Shown here: positions 38,336 through 47,121 of the stretch, one piece after another | Numbering within the stretch: position 1 is the stretch's first letter | How the letters are laid out: each line of letters begins with the position of its first letter | Assembly (NCBI GenBank): GCA_016806145.1 | Contig: CP063166.1 | Location: 1,922,001-1,986,000, forward strand | Source of the DNA: Variovorax paradoxus | GTDB lineage: Bacteria; Pseudomonadota; Gammaproteobacteria; Burkholderiales; Burkholderiaceae_C | Reading direction: 5' to 3' | Length of the DNA stretch: 64,000 nucleotides | Notes under the pieces: generated by a model | What the model saw: only the letters and a program-made list of their open reading frames with translations | Told to the model about the DNA's origin: nothing | Databases searched by the model: none | Program-made: the position numbers and the translations under genes

Positions 38336-38599
38336 ATGGTCGTCATTCGACTCTCCCGTGGCGGTGCCAAAGGCCGTCCGTTCTTCAACATCGTCGTGTC
38401 GGACAAGCGCGTTCGCCGCGATGGCCGTTTCATCGAGCGCCTGGGTTTCTACAACCCGACCGCCAAGGAAAACGAGGAAAGCATCCGCATCGCTCAGGAC
38501 CGCCTGACGTACTGGAAGAGCGTCGGCGCCCAGCCGTCGCCCACCGTCGCGCGCCTGATCCGTCAAGCCGCCGCTGCCGCTCCCAAGGCTGCCGCCTAA
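38336..38599 (+). CDS. rpsP: 30S ribosomal protein S16
   Basis: 87-residue ribosomal protein beginning [25 protein letters not shown] and continuing [25 protein letters not shown], a textbook S16. First gene of the conserved rpsP-rimM-trmD-rplS cluster; 18 bases to rimM. Confidence 0.98.
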   Translation: MVVIRLSRGGAKGRPFFNIVVSDKRVRRDGRFIERLGFYNPTAKENEESIRIAQDRLTYWKSVGAQPSPTVARLIRQAAAAAPKAAA

Positions 38600-38617
38600 G
38601 CAGCGCGGCCACCGGCG

Positions 38618-39172
38618 ATGCTGCCCGCGCTCGAAGCCGCCGAATTGCCGGCGGATGCGATCGAAGTCGGACGCATCGCCGATGCCTGGGGCATCAAGGG
38701 CTGGTTCAAGGTCCTGCCCCACAGCGCCCAACCCGAGGCGCTTTTTTCTTCCAAGCGCTGGTTCCTGCAGGCCCCCGGGGCTTCGGCGACCACCGCCTTC
38801 CGGCTCGCGATCAGCGAAGCCAAGGAACACTCCGACTGCATCGTCGCCTCGTCGCGTGACGTGCCCGACCGCAACGCGGCCGAGGCGCTGCGTGGCGCGC
38901 GGGTGTTCGTGCCGCGCTCGAGCTTCCCGAGCACCGGCGACGACGAGTACTACTGGGTCGACCTGATCGGCCTCGAGGTCGTGAACCGCGAGGGCATCGT
39001 GCTTGGCACGGTGCGCGAGCTGCTCGCCTCCGGCCCGCAGACCACATTGGTGATCGCGGCCGAGCAGGACGGCAAGGCCGTCGAGCGCATGGTGCCCTTC
39101 GTCTCGGCCTTCGTCGATGGCGTCGATCTCGCGGGCCGGCGCATCACGGTCGACTGGCAGCCCGACTACTGA
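38618..39172 (+). CDS. rimM: Ribosome maturation factor RimM
   Basis: 16S rRNA processing/S19-binding factor. The 184-residue protein has an N-terminal RimM barrel (AIEVGRIADAWGIKGWFKVLPHS; RDVPDRNAAEALRGARVFVPRSSFPST) and a C-terminal PRC-barrel (YYWVDLIGLEVVNREGIVLGTVRELLASGPQTTLVI, VPFVSAFVDGVDLAGRRITVDWQPDY). Position between rpsP and trmD confirms it. Confidence 0.96.
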   Translation: MLPALEAAELPADAIEVGRIADAWGIKGWFKVLPHSAQPEALFSSKRWFLQAPGASATTAFRLAISEAKEHSDCIVASSRDVPDRNAAEALRGARVFVPRSSFPSTGDDEYYWVDLIGLEVVNREGIVLGTVRELLASGPQTTLVIAAEQDGKAVERMVPFVSAFVDGVDLAGRRITVDWQPDY

Positions 39173-39201
39173 CCCCGGCCCCGCCGCCGCGGTCCGCGCG
39201 C

Positions 39202-39948
39202 ATGCGCTTCGACATCCTCACGCTGTTTCCCGAACTGTTCGCGCCCTTCATGGCCAGCGGCGTGACGCGCCGCGCCTACGAATCGAAGCAGGTCGAGGTG
39301 GTGCTGTGGAATCCGCGCGACTATGCGCCCGGCAACTACAAGCGCGTGGACGACCGCCCGTTCGGCGGCGGCCCCGGCATGGTGATGATGGCCGAGCCGC
39401 TGTCGGCCTGCCTGGCCGCGGCGCAGGCCGCGCGCGGCACGCCGGCCCCGGTGGTGCTGTTCTCGCCGATCGGCGAGGCGCTGCGCCACGAGGCGGTCGA
39501 GCGCTGGTCGGCCAGCGAGGGCGCGGTGCTGGTCTGCGGCCGCTACGAGGGCATCGACCAGCGCTTCATCGACGCCCATGTCACGCACCAGGTCAGCCTC
39601 GGCGACTTCGTGCTGTCGGGCGGCGAGATCCCCGCGATGGCACTGCTCGACGCGGTGGCGCGGCTGCAGCCCGGCGTGCTCGGCGACGAGGCCAGCCATG
39701 TGCAGGACAGCTTCAATCCCGCGCTCGACGGCCTGCTCGATTGCCCGCACTACACGCGGCCCGAGCAGTGGAACGGGCAGGGCGTGCCGGCGCCGCTGAT
39801 GTCGGGCCACCATGCGCAGATCGAGCGCTGGCGCCGCGACCAGCGGCTGGCGATCACCGCCCGGGAACGCCCCGAATTGATAGACGCGGCCCGCGCTGCC
39901 GGCCGCCTGAACGCCGCCGATGAGGCGGTGCTCAAAAAAAAGCTATAA
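39202..39948 (+). CDS. trmD: tRNA (guanine-37-N1)-methyltransferase
   Basis: SPOUT methyltransferase making m1G37 in tRNA to prevent frameshifting. The 248-residue protein has [67 protein letters not shown] and the knot motif [34 protein letters not shown]. The last codons include an A8 run and the stop codon overlaps a TATAAT that probably drives rplS. Confidence 0.97.
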   Translation: MRFDILTLFPELFAPFMASGVTRRAYESKQVEVVLWNPRDYAPGNYKRVDDRPFGGGPGMVMMAEPLSACLAAAQAARGTPAPVVLFSPIGEALRHEAVERWSASEGAVLVCGRYEGIDQRFIDAHVTHQVSLGDFVLSGGEIPAMALLDAVARLQPGVLGDEASHVQDSFNPALDGLLDCPHYTRPEQWNGQGVPAPLMSGHHAQIERWRRDQRLAITARERPELIDAARAAGRLNAADEAVLKKKL

Positions 39949-39949
39949 T
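39921..39949 (+). promoter_or_regulatory. Candidate internal promoter for rplS
   Basis: TATAAT at 39944-39949 overlaps the trmD stop and is followed by CGCGGGCTCC, matching the rpsP promoter core. The -35 region is weak. It could give extra rplS transcription separate from the operon promoter. Confidence 0.45.
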
Positions 39950-40058
39950 CGCGGGCTCCCCGATCCTCTGGCCGGCCGCGTCCGGTGCGAAGTCATCCCG
40001 CATGACTGCGCCAACGACGCCTTTTGTGCAGCGCGGACACGATCGATTTCAGGAAATC

Positions 40059-40439
40059 ATGAACCTCATCCAGACCCTCGAGCAGGAAGAAATTTCCCGT
40101 CTCGGCAAGACCATCCCCGATTTCATGCCCGGTGACACGGTCATCGTCAGCGTGAACGTCGTCGAAGGCACCCGCAAGCGCGTGCAGGCCTACGAAGGCG
40201 TGGTGATCGCCAAGCGCAACCGTGGCCTCAACAGCGGCTTCACCGTGCGCAAGATCTCCAGCGGCGAAGGCGTGGAACGTACCTTCCAGACCTACAGCCC
40301 GCTGATCGCCAACATCGAGGTCAAGCGCCGCGGCGACGTGCGCCGCGCCAAGCTGTACTACCTGCGCGACCGCAGCGGCCGTTCGGCTCGCATCAAGGAA
40401 AAGCTGCCGGGCAAGTCGTCGAACGCCTCGGCCGCGTAA
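40059..40439 (+). CDS. rplS: 50S ribosomal protein L19
   Basis: 126-residue L19: [78 protein letters not shown] and [36 protein letters not shown] before the ATG at 40059 supports this start over an upstream in-frame ATG at 40002. Last gene of the S16 operon, with a strong terminator. Confidence 0.98.
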   Translation: MNLIQTLEQEEISRLGKTIPDFMPGDTVIVSVNVVEGTRKRVQAYEGVVIAKRNRGLNSGFTVRKISSGEGVERTFQTYSPLIANIEVKRRGDVRRAKLYYLRDRSGRSARIKEKLPGKSSNASAA

Positions 40440-40464
40440 GCTGCCCGCAGGCTTGCCTGTTGCG

Positions 40465-40491
40465 AAAAAGCCGCCGCTCTGGCGGCTTTTT
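40465..40491 (+). terminator. Intrinsic terminator of the rpsP-rplS operon
   Basis: AAAAAGCCGCC (40465-40475) and GGCGGCTTTTT (40481-40491) form a perfect 11-bp stem with a 5-base loop. Confidence 0.92.
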
Positions 40492-40575
40492 GCGTTCTCG
40501 CCTCCGTTTTCCTTCCGTCCATCCACCCTTCGCCTCACGATCGATCACTTGACCGCCTCCAGCGCCGCTCCGTCC

Positions 40576-41301
40576 ATGTCCTCCGCCACCTCCGAACCCG
40601 TCAATGCCGTCGCGCCCACGATGCTGCCGCCATTCGACCCGCGCAAGGTCCCGGTGGTGGGCGGCGGCGCGGCCGACGGGCTGCCCGCGGTGGCGCTGGA
40701 GCAGCTGACGGCGCAGGCGCTGCGCGCGCGTTTCGCCACGCCGCCGGCCTGGGCGCCCGAACTGCGCCGCGAGCCGCGCATGACCGGCCGCGAGCCCGCG
40801 CAGGCCGCCGTGCTGGTGCCGATCGTGCAACGCCCGCAGGGCCCGACCGTGCTGCTCACCGAGCGCACCGCGAACCTGTCGACCCATTCGGGCCAGGTCG
40901 CGTTCCCGGGCGGCCGCGTTGATCCCGAAGACGCCAACATCGCGGCCGCCGCGCTGCGCGAGGCCTGGGAAGAGGTCGGCCTGTCGGCCAGCTACATCGA
41001 AGTGCTCGGCAGCCTGCCGACCTACACCACGGTGACCTCGTTCATCGTCACGCCGGTGGTGTCGCTGGTCGAGCCCGGCTTCGAGCTCACGATCAATCCC
41101 TACGAGGTCGCGCAGGCCTTCGAGGTCCCGCTGGGCTGGCTCATGGACCCGGCCAACCACCGCCGCCATGCCGTGCCCGCGGGCGATGGCACGCAGCGCC
41201 ACTGGTACTCCATGCCCTACCAGGACGGCAGCGAGGAGCGCTTCGTCTGGGGCGCCACGGCCGGCATGCTGCGCAATCTCTACCGCTTCCTGAGCGCCTG
41301 A
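40576..41301 (+). CDS. Nudix hydrolase, CoA pyrophosphatase type (NudL-like)
   Basis: 241-residue Nudix protein. It carries the UPF0035/CoA-pyrophosphatase motif LLTERTANLSTHSGQVAFPGG immediately before the Nudix box GGRVDPEDANIAAAALREAWEEVGL, the combination seen in enzymes splitting CoA to phosphopantetheine and ADP. The C-terminal half (VPLGWLMDPANHRRH; RFVWGATAGMLRNLYRFL) also fits. ATG at 40576 is chosen because earlier in-frame codons lie inside the rplS terminator region. Confidence 0.9.
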   Translation: MSSATSEPVNAVAPTMLPPFDPRKVPVVGGGAADGLPAVALEQLTAQALRARFATPPAWAPELRREPRMTGREPAQAAVLVPIVQRPQGPTVLLTERTANLSTHSGQVAFPGGRVDPEDANIAAAALREAWEEVGLSASYIEVLGSLPTYTTVTSFIVTPVVSLVEPGFELTINPYEVAQAFEVPLGWLMDPANHRRHAVPAGDGTQRHWYSMPYQDGSEERFVWGATAGMLRNLYRFLSA

Positions 41302-41384
41302 GCCGCCTGAAGAAACGGCGAGTTCTGTTGGCCTCATAGGTCCGCAAGCCCCGAACGACGGGGCTGTCTCGCTATCATCTCTGG

Positions 41385-42386
41385 ATGAGCTTCTTCGCCA
41401 TCCTGTGTGCGTTGCTGATCGAGCAGGTGCGGCCGCTGGCCCCGCACAACCCCGTGTATGGCGGCGTGCTCGCATGGACGCGCTGGACCAGCCGCAACTT
41501 CGACGCGGGCAAGCCGCACCATGGATGGATCGCCTGGGGCCTCGCCGTCTTCGTGCCGACGCTGCTCGCGCTCGGCATCCACTGGCTGCTGGTGCTCACG
41601 CTGGGGCTGCCGTTCGCGGTGCTCTGGAGCATTGCGGTGCTCTACGTCACCCTGGGCTTTCGCCAGTTCAGCCACCACTTCACCGACATCCGCGACGCGC
41701 TCGACGAAGGCGACGAACCGCTGGCGCGCTCGCTGCTCGCGCACTGGCAGGGCGTGGACGCCGCCGAACTGCCGCGCAGCGAGATCGTGCGCCACGTGAT
41801 CGAGCATTCGGTGATCGCCGCGCATCGCCACGTGTTCGGCGTGCTGGCTTGGTTCTCGGTGCTCGCCGCGGTCGGCCTGGGGCCGGCCGGCGCGGTCTTC
41901 TACCGCATGAGCGAATTCGTCGCGCGCTACTGGCTGCACAAGAACGGCGCGGCCGTCCAGCCCTCGAGCGAATCGGTGCAGCAGGCCGCCGAGGGCGCCT
42001 GGCATGCGATCGACTGGCTGCCCGCGCGCATCACGGCGCTGGGCTTCGCGGTGGTGGGCAGCTTCGAGGAAGCCATCGACTGCTGGCGCAACGACGCGCG
42101 CCGCTTTCCGAGCGAGAACGACGGCGTGATCCTCGCGGCCACCTCGGGCGCGGTCAACGTGCGCCTGGGCGGCGGCCGGCTGCGGCCGATTCCCAGCGTC
42201 GATCCGCTGCCGCGCGCGCAGGCCGGCGAATCCTTCGCCGACACCCGGCGCACCGACAGCGGCAGCACGCCGGGCCGCGAGCCCGAGCCCGGCCACCTGC
42301 GCAGCGTGGTGGGCCTGGTCTGGCGCTCGGTCGTGATGTGGATGGTGCTGCTCGCGCTGCTGACGCTCGCGCGGCTGCTGGGCTGA
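41385..42386 (+). CDS. CobD/CbiB family membrane protein
   Basis: 333-residue membrane protein related to CobD/CbiB (adenosylcobinamide-phosphate synthase family): N-terminal [111 protein letters not shown] and a C-terminal helix. No other cobalamin genes are nearby, so a true role in cobalamin synthesis is doubtful. The hairpin AGCCCC/GGGGCT at 41347-41365 lies upstream. Four bases precede hisC. Confidence 0.78.
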   Translation: MSFFAILCALLIEQVRPLAPHNPVYGGVLAWTRWTSRNFDAGKPHHGWIAWGLAVFVPTLLALGIHWLLVLTLGLPFAVLWSIAVLYVTLGFRQFSHHFTDIRDALDEGDEPLARSLLAHWQGVDAAELPRSEIVRHVIEHSVIAAHRHVFGVLAWFSVLAAVGLGPAGAVFYRMSEFVARYWLHKNGAAVQPSSESVQQAAEGAWHAIDWLPARITALGFAVVGSFEEAIDCWRNDARRFPSENDGVILAATSGAVNVRLGGGRLRPIPSVDPLPRAQAGESFADTRRTDSGSTPGREPEPGHLRSVVGLVWRSVVMWMVLLALLTLARLLG

Positions 42387-42390
42387 GTCC

Positions 42391-43500
42391 ATGGCCGATC
42401 TGACCGATCCGGCGGCGAAGCGCGCGCCTTCGTTCTGGAGCCCGCGCATCGCGGACCTCGAGCCCTACGTGCCCGGCGAGCAGCCGCGCATCCGGGACCT
42501 CGTGAAGCTCAACACCAATGAGAACCCGTACCCGCCATCGCCGCGCGCCGTCCAGGCGATCCGCGAGGCGGCCGAGAACGGCCTCGAGCTCTACCCCGAC
42601 CCCACGTCGATGGCCTTGCGCGAAGCCATCGAGCGCCGCCACGGGCTCGCGGTCGAGCAGGTCTTCGCGGGCAACGGTTCCGACGAGGTGCTGGCCCACG
42701 CCTTCTTCGCCTTCTTCCAGCAGGATGAACCACTGCTGATGCCCGACATCAGCTACAGCTTCTACCGCGTCTATGCGCAGCTCTACGGCATCGCCTGCGA
42801 GCAAGTGCCGGTCGACGAAGGTCTGCGCATCGACATCGATGCCATGGCCGATCGCGCGCGCGAAGGCTGTGCGGGTGTCGTCGTCGCCAATCCGAACGCG
42901 CCCACCGGCATCGGCCTGCCGCTGGCGCGCATCGAGGAACTGCTGCGTGCCTGCCCCGAGCGCGTGGTGCTGGTGGACGAGGCCTACGTCGACTTCGGCG
43001 CCGAGAGCGCGCTCTCGCTGATCCCGCACCATCCCAATCTGCTGGTGGTGCAGACGCTCTCGAAGTCGCGTTCGCTGGCCGGCCTGCGCGTGGGCTTCGC
43101 CTGCGGTCAGGCGCACTTGATCGATGCGCTGGTGCGCGTGAAGGACAGCTTCAACTCCTACCCGCTCGACCGGCTCGCGAGCGCCGGCGCCGTGGCGGCG
43201 CTCGACGATGAGGACTGGTTCCGCAAGACGCGCGACGACGTGGTCGACACCCGCGAGGGACTGGTGCTGCAGCTCGAGGACCTGGGCTTCGAGGTGCTGC
43301 CCTCGCAGACCAATTTCGTGTTCGCGCGGCATCCCTCGCGCGACGCCGCCGAACTGGCCGCCGCGCTGCGCGAGCGCTCGGTGCTGGTGCGGCACTTTCG
43401 CCAGCCGCGCATCGCGCAGTACCTGCGCATCAGCATCGGCACGCGCGCGCAGTGCAGCGTGCTGGTGGAGCGGCTGCGCGAGATCCTGCAGGCTCAGTAG
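42391..43500 (+). CDS. hisC: Histidinol-phosphate aminotransferase
   Basis: Class I/II PLP aminotransferase, 369 residues: [62 protein letters not shown] and the PLP lysine in [16 protein letters not shown]. These support HisC. Because it follows a CobD/CbiB-like gene by 4 bases, the related L-threonine-phosphate decarboxylase activity cannot be excluded, but the sequence reads as HisC. It ends in a 7-base convergent overlap with rsgA. Confidence 0.9.
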   Translation: MADLTDPAAKRAPSFWSPRIADLEPYVPGEQPRIRDLVKLNTNENPYPPSPRAVQAIREAAENGLELYPDPTSMALREAIERRHGLAVEQVFAGNGSDEVLAHAFFAFFQQDEPLLMPDISYSFYRVYAQLYGIACEQVPVDEGLRIDIDAMADRAREGCAGVVVANPNAPTGIGLPLARIEELLRACPERVVLVDEAYVDFGAESALSLIPHHPNLLVVQTLSKSRSLAGLRVGFACGQAHLIDALVRVKDSFNSYPLDRLASAGAVAALDDEDWFRKTRDDVVDTREGLVLQLEDLGFEVLPSQTNFVFARHPSRDAAELAAALRERSVLVRHFRQPRIAQYLRISIGTRAQCSVLVERLREILQAQ

Positions 43501-44447
43501 CGCGTCTCGCTGAGCTCCGCGAACAGGTCGCCGTAGATCCTGTAGCGCGAGGCGCTGATCGGCCCGTCGTTGGCCGCCGATTCCACATGCGCGATCACGC
43601 CGCAGCCCGGCTCGTGCAGGTGAGTGCAGTTGTAGAACTTGCAGTCGCCCGCATGCTCGGCGATGTCGGGCATCAGGCCCGCGAGCTGCATCGGCGCGAT
43701 GTGGTTGAGGCCGAATTCCTGGAAGCCCGGCGAGTCGATCAGCGCGGTGCTGCGCGCCGCGTCGACCCAGTACCAGGTGGTGCTGGTGGTGGTGTGCTTG
43801 CCCGAATTGAGCGCCTGCGAGATCTCGCCGGTGAGCGCGGTGGCGCCCGGCACCAGCAGGTTGATCAGCGTGCTCTTGCCCGCGCCCGAGGGGCCGAGCA
43901 CCAGCGTGGTCTTGCCCGCGAGGCGCTGCGTGAGCGAGGCATGGTCGACCTCGCCCGAGGCCTTGAGCGACAGCGGCAGCACGCCGTGGTGCATGCGCCG
44001 GTAGGGCGCGAGCTTGCGCCAGGCGCGCTCGAAGGGCTCGACCAGGTCGCTCTTGTTGAGCGCGATGATCGGCGTGATGCGCTCGGCCTCGGCCGCGATC
44101 AGGGCGCGCGCGAGCTGGTGTTCGGAGAACTCGGGCTCGGCCGCGATCAGGATCAGCACATGGTCGAGGTTGGCCGCGAAGGACTTGGTGCGGATGTCGT
44201 CCTGGCGGTAGAACAGGTTGCGCCTCGGCACCACCTGCTCGATCGTGCCTTCGTCCTCGCTGGCCTGCCAGCGCACGCGGTCACCGACCACGGCCTGGCT
44301 CTTCTTGCCGCGCGGATGGCAGATGCGTCGTTCGCCTTCGGGCGTCTCGACCAGGCAGTGGCGGCCGTGGCTGGCCACCACGAGGCCGTCGTTCAGCGCG
44401 TCGGCCGAGGCACGGCCCTGCTGGCGCTCGCGGCCCGGCTTAGCCAA
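43494..44447 (-). CDS. rsgA: Ribosome small-subunit-dependent GTPase RsgA
   Basis: Circularly permuted GTPase in 30S maturation, 317 residues. Order of motifs: OB-fold (about 15-85), then G4 NKSD, then G1 GPSGAGKST, then G3 DSPGFQEF, then a Zn site [16 protein letters not shown]. That permuted order is diagnostic. Lies 15 bases downstream of the pterin dehydratase gene on the same strand. Confidence 0.96.
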   Translation of the reverse strand: MAKPGRERQQGRASADALNDGLVVASHGRHCLVETPEGERRICHPRGKKSQAVVGDRVRWQASEDEGTIEQVVPRRNLFYRQDDIRTKSFAANLDHVLILIAAEPEFSEHQLARALIAAEAERITPIIALNKSDLVEPFERAWRKLAPYRRMHHGVLPLSLKASGEVDHASLTQRLAGKTTLVLGPSGAGKSTLINLLVPGATALTGEISQALNSGKHTTTSTTWYWVDAARSTALIDSPGFQEFGLNHIAPMQLAGLMPDIAEHAGDCKFYNCTHLHEPGCGVIAHVESAANDGPISASRYRIYGDLFAELSETRY

Positions 44448-44462
44448 AGGCGATCGCTCCGG

Positions 44463-44819
44463 TCATGCGGCGGGAGCGGCCGCCAGCAGCGCATCGGCCT
44501 GGCGTGCGCAATCGAAGTCGGTGACCGAGATGCCACCGACGTCGTGCGTGTTGAAGCGCACCACGCAGCGGTTGTAGTGCACCGACAGGTCGGGGTGGTG
44601 GTCCTGCGTATGGGCCACCATCGCCAGCGCATTCACGAAGGCGATGGTCTCGAAGTAGTTCGTGAAGCTGTAGGTCTTCTCGATCGCGACGTTCGCGCCG
44701 TCGCCGCTGAGCTTCCAGCCTTCGAGCCGTGCCAGCGCCGAGACGATCTCGGTCGCGCTCAGCGCCTTGCGGGGGATGGACTTCCAGTCCTTGATCTTCA
44801 ACATGCTGGCGGTGCTCAT
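44463..44819 (-). CDS. Pterin-4a-carbinolamine dehydratase
   Basis: 118-residue dehydratase recycling 4a-hydroxytetrahydrobiopterin. It has LARLEGWKLSGDGANVAIEKTYSFTNYFETIAFVNALA and the active-site HTQDHHPDLSVHYNRCVVRFNTHDVGGISVTD. Often paired with phenylalanine hydroxylase (phhA), which is not in this window. M1 (44819) or M6 could be the start. Confidence 0.93.
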   Translation of the reverse strand: MSTASMLKIKDWKSIPRKALSATEIVSALARLEGWKLSGDGANVAIEKTYSFTNYFETIAFVNALAMVAHTQDHHPDLSVHYNRCVVRFNTHDVGGISVTDFDCARQADALLAAAPAA

Positions 44820-44867
44820 GGCGCTGCTTTCGAAAAGGGGTGCGGGGAGACGGAAAAGAGATGGCGC

Positions 44868-46136
44868 TCAGGCGGTCGCCAGCATGCGCGCGAGGCGCTC
44901 GGAGGCGGGCGGGTGGGAGTAGTAGAACTTGACGAACACCGGATCGGGGGTGAGCGTGGAGGCGTTGTCCTGGTAGAGCTTGAGCAGCGCGGCCGAGAGG
45001 TCGGCGCCGCTGGTCTGCGCGATGGCGTAGGCATCGGCCTCGAACTCGTGCTTGCGCGACAGCCGCGCCGACAGCGGCGCGACGAAGAAGCCGAACACCG
45101 GCACCGCGAGCATGAACAGCAGCAGCGCCAGCGCGCTGTTGGGCGCGGCCATCGACATGTTGGGCTGCACGCCCAGGCCGGTGTAGAACCAGGCCTGGGT
45201 CGAGACCCAGCCCAGCAGCGCGAAGCCCGCGAGGCTCAGCGCGAACATCGCGACCAGCCGCTTGACGATGTGGCGGTGCTTGAAGTGGCCGAGCTCGTGC
45301 GCGAGCACCGCCTCGACCTCGTCGGCATTGAGCTGGCGCAGCAGGGTGTCGTAGAACACCACGCGCTTGCTGGCGCCGAAGCCGGTGAAGTAGGCATTGG
45401 CATGCGCGCTGCGCCGGCTGCCGTCCATCACGAACAGGCCCTTGGCGCGGAAGCCGCAGCGGCTCATGAGCGCGGTGACGCGGTTCTTCAGCGTCGGATC
45501 GTCCAGCGGCTGGAACTTGTTGAAGATCGGCGCGATGAACATCGGATAGACCAGCATCAGCAGCAGGTTGAAGCCCATCCACGCGGCCCAGGCCCAGAGC
45601 CACCACAGCGTGCCGGTCGCGCCCATGATCCACAGGATCAGCGCCGCGATCGGCAGCCCGATGGCCGCGCCGACCAGTGTCGAGACCGCCGTGTCGCGCA
45701 GCCAGAGGCCCCAGGTCATCTTGTTGAAGCCGAAGCGTTCCTCGAGCCTGAAGGTCTGCCACAGCGTGAACGGGAGTTCGAGCAGGCCGCCGATGGCCGC
45801 GAAGGCCGCCAGCAGCACCAGCTGCTGCACCATGCCGCCGCCGAGCCAGGCCAGCAGCACCTTGTTGAGCAGGTCGAGGCCACCGAGCAGGGTCCAGCCC
45901 AGCAGCAGCGCCGTGCCCCAGGCCATCTCGATCAGTCCGAAGCGCGCCTTGGCCACGGTGTAGTCGGCCGCCTTCTGGTGCGCCGAGAGGCTGATCGTCT
46001 GCGCGAAGGCCTCGGGCACCTCGCCGCGATGCCGCGCCACGTGCCGCACCTGCCGCGAGGCCAGCCAGAACTTCACGAGCAGGCCGGCCACCAGCGCGGC
46101 GGCAAAGGCGATGGTGAAGAGGAGCGAATAGGACAT
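44868..46136 (-). CDS. M48 family zinc metalloprotease (Ste24/CAAX-protease-like)
   Basis: 422-residue integral membrane protease. Multiple helices precede the zinc motif in EAVLAHELGHFKHRHIVKRL (HELGH), with the third ligand expected in the downstream SARLSRKHEFEADAYA region. The extra membrane segments N-terminal to the motif resemble Ste24-type enzymes more than HtpX. The presumed role is membrane-protein quality control. Divergent from orn with 59 bases between. Confidence 0.9.
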   Translation of the reverse strand: MSYSLLFTIAFAAALVAGLLVKFWLASRQVRHVARHRGEVPEAFAQTISLSAHQKAADYTVAKARFGLIEMAWGTALLLGWTLLGGLDLLNKVLLAWLGGGMVQQLVLLAAFAAIGGLLELPFTLWQTFRLEERFGFNKMTWGLWLRDTAVSTLVGAAIGLPIAALILWIMGATGTLWWLWAWAAWMGFNLLLMLVYPMFIAPIFNKFQPLDDPTLKNRVTALMSRCGFRAKGLFVMDGSRRSAHANAYFTGFGASKRVVFYDTLLRQLNADEVEAVLAHELGHFKHRHIVKRLVAMFALSLAGFALLGWVSTQAWFYTGLGVQPNMSMAAPNSALALLLFMLAVPVFGFFVAPLSARLSRKHEFEADAYAIAQTSGADLSAALLKLYQDNASTLTPDPVFVKFYYSHPPASERLARMLATA

Positions 46137-46195
46137 AGGGGGCGGAGTTTAGTCCTCGCATCCAAGGCCCCAGGACCATCGGCGACAATCCCTCG

Positions 46196-46792
46196 ATGCC
46201 CGAATCCTCCGCCTCCACGCCCGCCGCAGCGCTCCCCACCCTGAAGAAAAGCGACCAGAACCTGGTCTGGCTCGATTGCGAGATGAGCGGGCTCGATCCC
46301 GAGAAGGAACGCCTGCTCGAGATCGCCGTGGTCATCACCGGCCCCGACCTCACGCCGCGCATCGACGGCCCGGTGCTGGTCATCCACCAGAGCGACGCCG
46401 TGCTCGACGGCATGGATGCCTGGAACAAGGGCACGCACGGCCGCAGCGGCCTGATCGACAAGGTCAAGGCCTCCACCGTCGACGAAGCCACGGCCGAGCA
46501 GCAGCTGATCGAATTCATCGCGCGCTACGTGCCCAGGAGCGGTTCGCCGATGTGCGGCAATACCATCGGGCAGGACCGGCGCTTCCTCGTGAAGTACATG
46601 CCCAAGCTCGAGGCCTACTTCCACTACCGCAACCTCGACGTCAGCACGCTCAAGGAACTCGCCAAGCGCTGGAAGCCCTCGGCCTTCACCAGCTTCAAGA
46701 AGCAGCAGGCCCACACGGCGCTGGCCGACGTGCACGAGTCGATCGAGGAACTGGCGCACTACCGCGAGACCTTCCTGCGCCTGACCGACTGA
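46196..46792 (+). CDS. orn: Oligoribonuclease
   Basis: DEDDh 3'-5' exonuclease degrading di- to oligoribonucleotides (including pGpG). The 198-residue protein has [26 protein letters not shown] (Exo I D,E), [37 protein letters not shown] (Exo II) and [14 protein letters not shown] (Exo III H,D). The first 15 residues are a variable, Ala/Pro-rich extension. Confidence 0.97.
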   Translation: MPESSASTPAAALPTLKKSDQNLVWLDCEMSGLDPEKERLLEIAVVITGPDLTPRIDGPVLVIHQSDAVLDGMDAWNKGTHGRSGLIDKVKASTVDEATAEQQLIEFIARYVPRSGSPMCGNTIGQDRRFLVKYMPKLEAYFHYRNLDVSTLKELAKRWKPSAFTSFKKQQAHTALADVHESIEELAHYRETFLRLTD

Positions 46793-46828
46793 GCTCTGGT
46801 GGGCCGAAACAACGGCCAAAAATCCCAT

Positions 46829-46863
46829 TGCATTCGGGGATTAGGTAAAAACCCCGATGCATG
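46829..46863. repeat. Inverted repeat at the start of the helicase leader
   Basis: TGCATTCGGGG (46829-46839) and CCCCGATGCA (about 46852-46861) pair over 10 positions with one bulged T, around an A/T-rich 12-base loop. It overlaps the presumed -35 region of the helicase promoter. Without a T run it is more likely an operator than an orn terminator. Confidence 0.4.
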
Positions 46864-46870
46864 TCATAAT
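46841..46870 (+). promoter_or_regulatory. Candidate promoter of the DEAD-box helicase gene
   Basis: TTAGGT (46841-46846) and CATAAT (46865-46870) are spaced 18 bases, followed by CGTGGGCTTC as at rpsP. Transcription from here would give a leader of about 245 bases (to 47121). The leader contains a GTTGG...CCAAC hairpin near 47050-47076 and a 63-codon reading frame (46925-47116) ending just before the helicase ATG; no gene is called in it. Confidence 0.45.
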
Positions 46871-47121
46871 CGTGGGCTTCGCTGACCGGGGTGCCCGGCC
46901 ATTCTCCAAAAGAGTGGCGCGTGCATGAGCAGAATCGGTTCCCCGCCGGCATATCCCGCATCTCCCTATCTTGCACACCGCGCCCGATCGCATGGATCGA
47001 TCAAAAAGGGCCGCAGCCTCGGGTTTCAGAACCGGAAGCTGAATGTCGTTGGATGGTTGATGTTTTTAACCACCAACGGGGCGCCGCCCACGGCTGCGCT
47101 CGCGTTTGAAATTTGACATTC

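Noticed and set aside
41347..41365. AGCCCC/GGGGCT hairpin after the Nudix gene as a terminator
   Set aside because: No T run follows; only a weak stem, so not called.
43452..46244. 930-codon plus-strand frame through rsgA, dehydratase and protease genes
   Set aside because: Antisense shadow of three well-supported minus-strand genes, with Arg/Gln/His-rich low-complexity sequence.
46925..47116. 63-codon frame in the helicase leader as a gene
   Set aside because: No ribosome-binding site or family similarity; kept only as a possible leader peptide.
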